Shown here in pieces: positions 62,303-62,382 of a stretch of 62,382 nt of DNA. Numbering within the stretch: position 1 is the first letter of the stretch; each line of letters begins with the position of its first letter. Made by a program: the position numbers and the translations under genes. Source of the DNA: an uncultured Clostridia bacterium. GTDB lineage: Bacteria; Bacillota; Clostridia; TANB77; CAG-508. The stretch covers positions 23,658-86,039 of the forward strand of contig CAQUBD010000006.1 in the NCBI GenBank assembly GCA_948891265.1, in the 5' to 3' direction. The notes below the pieces were generated by a model, which searched no databases, had not been told where the DNA came from, and saw nothing but the letters and a program-made list of their open reading frames with translations.

Positions 62303-62382
62303 GGCAAGATTTGGCAGACGAGAATTAAGATAGCCGTTCGAAATGAAATGAGATACGGATATCTTATGCAAATGAGCGATAG
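62303..62382 (+). repeat. G.A-mismatch double-hairpin element, copy 8 (cut by window end)
   Basis: CAAGATTTGGCAGAC, then AGATAGCCGT (62328-62337) pairing with ACGGATATCT (62355-62364) with the G.A mismatch, TTATGCA and the start of the second hairpin. The window ends inside it; by analogy a gene should start about 50 bases further on. Confidence 0.8.

Overview
The window is AT-rich DNA from a spore-forming Clostridia-type Firmicute, probably an uncultured gut-type lineage with a compact genome. Evidence: a gerA-type germinant receptor operon, intact sigK, spoVT, a Ger(x)C-type protein, a DUF4364 protein, an LPXTG surface protein, a T-box upstream of thrS, strong GGAGG ribosome binding sites and frequent TTG starts. 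The lineage is inferred from gene content only.

Layout. 1-2450: a repeat pair, then rnr. 2513-7346 (minus): a small membrane protein, a ~420-bp imperfect palindrome, and gerAC-gerAB-gerAA. 7499-20738: housekeeping and accessory genes (transglutaminase-like protein, Asp23-domain ATPase, plsC, bipA, an O-methyltransferase and a U32 peptidase of the tRNA-hydroxylation type separated by an inverted RelA/SpoT-type synthetase, DUF4364, ldh, a ComEC-like metallo-hydrolase, a possible Cys/His hydrolase). 20849-39837: the S10-spc-alpha ribosomal supercluster in canonical order from rpsJ to rplQ, with secY, adk, map, infA and rpoA. It differs from the usual cluster in lacking rpmD, in an extra 57-codon ORF between rplW and rplB, and in an L17 with a central insertion. 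39870-49410: a GT-A-like fragment, recD2 broken by one base, comF, a KAP-type P-loop NTPase, an ECF sigma operon with small membrane proteins, a GT51 glycosyltransferase and spoVT. 49564-62237: a pilin-leader protein with a C-type-lectin-like end, 6S RNA, sigK, a CorC/CNNM protein, a T-box with thrS, ychF, an LPXTG protein, ligA and folD.

The most unusual feature is the spacers. They are filled with several families of palindromic repeats whose arms differ in sequence from copy to copy but keep pairing. One family is a 10-bp stem that keeps a single G.A mismatch, followed by TTATGCA and a second hairpin; it is found at eight places, often just ahead of the Shine-Dalgarno sequence of translation genes. 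A second family makes long hairpins with facing TGCACA motifs between ribosomal protein genes. A third couples an AT-rich hairpin to GAACAAAGAC and a covarying stem. These look like selected RNA structures or a radiation of palindromic mobile elements. They are the best candidates here for something not previously described.

No rRNA, tRNA, CRISPR array, transposase or phage gene was seen.
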